Of a DNA stretch of 64,000 nt, positions 62,976 to 64,000 are shown one piece after another. Within the stretch, counting starts at the first letter, position 1, and each line of letters starts with the position of its first letter. The stretch is from Anthopleura xanthogrammica (lineage: Eukaryota; Cnidaria; Anthozoa; Actiniaria; Actiniidae): NCBI GenBank assembly GCA_964019055.1, contig OZ025213.1, positions 806,001 to 870,000 of the forward strand, written 5' to 3'. A program made the position numbers and the translations under genes. The notes below the pieces were generated by a model, which was given only the letters and a program-made list of their open reading frames with translations, searched no databases and was not told the origin of the DNA.

Positions 62976-63384
62976 CTTAATTTAAATACTCATACTGACC
63001 GCTGGATTTATTAGCGCCAAATTGATTTTTTTTAATGCATTTTTTGTACACTCCTAAGGTTTTTTAATTGTTTTGTACATTTCATATACGATTGCTTCTT
63101 ACTTTAAAAACACGGTATTTAAAATAGTTTTGCTAAAATTTGGAGAACCGAATAAACAAATGAAGTCGATGAATTAGTACGATCAAACGGCAATTAAGTT
63201 CCGACTCAAACAATAGCGAACCAATCACCGTTGCAGGAATTTTGTCAGTGAAATTAAAATCTTTTCCCACAAACAATATCTGTTTTTAAAGAGTACTATA
63301 CTAGGATTACAAGACAATTTTTATTTTATTTTTACAGGATAGTAGACAATTAAGCGAATGTGGATTTTAAACACTAACAGTTTC
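62976..63384. other. Spacer between DNA transposon and LINE fragment
   Basis: AT-rich DNA with no open frame, repeat or regulatory signal that I can support. Confidence 0.5.
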
Positions 63385-63870
63385 AGACTGTTCTTCAATT
63401 CTCTGACATTGTACTTAAATGGTTTGAATCATACATCATAGTACGTACTCAGAAAGTCGCTATTGGATCTTCTGAATCAGAATCCAAGACTATCAAATCT
63501 GGTATTGCCCAAGGTTCCGTGATGGCTCCATTGCTGTTCATACTATACTTAGCTCCTCTGGAGAACATCACTAAACCACATGAATTAGACTGCATGTTGT
63601 ATGCGGACGACACGCAACTTTACATAACAATGAACCCTGACTGTAGAGCTTCAACTCTAACTAACTTGAACAATGCATTAGTGAAGTACAAACATTTTTT
63701 GCTACAAATAAGCTTAGCTGCAATACATCAAAGACTGAAATAGTTCATTTTTCGTCACGTTTTTCAAAAAAAATTTCGATACCTAGCATAACTGTTGGCC
63801 AACATATATAATAATAACTACACCAGAGTGAAGTTGGTGTCAGATTTTTGGGTCAGATTTTTGAGTCAAA
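63385..63870 (+). pseudogene. Decayed non-LTR retrotransposon reverse transcriptase fragment
   Basis: Reading from about 63397, LKWFESYI, RTQKVAIG, SGIAQGSVMAPLLFILYLAP and the catalytic box MLYADDTQLYI (63592-63624) are unmistakable reverse-transcriptase motifs of CR1/L2/Rex-type LINEs. After position 63690 the conserved NKLSCNTSKTEIVHFSS continues in another frame, so a frameshift at the T run (about 63695-63701) has broken it. Further similarity (KLVSDFW) near 63832 is weak. No 5' part, endonuclease domain or 3' tail is seen. Confidence 0.85.
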
Positions 63871-64000
63871 TTTTTGGATTTGTTGTCAGATTTTTCTCCG
63901 GGGGGCGTCACATCAGTTGATTTACAAAGTACTCTATATTCGAAGTTAAGTCTCGAATCAAGATAAAACCTTTACAACGCTTTAGATATAAGACAGTTCT

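Overview
The window looks like an AT-rich animal nuclear genome. Genes are split by short introns with GT-AG borders. The DNA between genes is full of small inverted-repeat transposons, tRNA-derived SINE pieces, a decayed LINE and a very long satellite array. The protein set is metazoan: a METTL7/TMT1-type methyltransferase, an FHIP (RAI16-like) dynein-adaptor subunit and three alpha-tubulins. Two spliced genes encode a secreted CapA/PgsA-type protein, a family best known from bacterial poly-gamma-glutamate synthesis and described in cnidarians. A cnidarian, probably an anthozoan, is my best guess; the sequence alone does not prove it.

Layout. Positions 1-7.5 kb hold a MITE, paired CRE sites, and a three-coding-exon methyltransferase gene (+ strand) with a TATA box and a probable non-coding first exon. 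From 7.5 to 27.4 kb runs a satellite of about 119-bp monomers (roughly 167 copies) with a clear higher-order pattern. It is followed by a decayed relic of the same repeat. From 29.2 to 36.0 kb is an eight-exon FHIP gene (- strand) whose introns carry MITEs, SINEs and a CAGA-type microsatellite. From 36.3 to 37.4 kb is an unrecognised 354-codon intronless gene (- strand) with two perfect CRE palindromes upstream.

From 39.4 to 52.3 kb are three four-exon alpha-tubulin genes (+ strand), each encoding 451 residues. Genes 2 and 3 are a recent tandem duplication of about 4.3 kb. The first gene has threonine at position 40, the usual acetyl-lysine site. From 52.8 to 61.8 kb are two tandem CapA-like genes (- strand), convergent with tubulin gene 3. 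A broken CapA remnant between tubulin genes 2 and 3 shows that the duplicated unit was tubulin plus the end of CapA. The last 2.2 kb contain a transposon with long terminal inverted repeats and a frameshifted reverse-transcriptase fragment.

The most interesting point is the physical link between CapA-like genes, which in cnidarians are tied to nematocyst poly-gamma-glutamate, and a lineage-specific alpha-tubulin cluster with one K40-less member. A shared role in stinging-cell formation is a testable guess, not something the sequence shows. All exon coordinates were read by eye from splice sites and reading phase, without alignment software.
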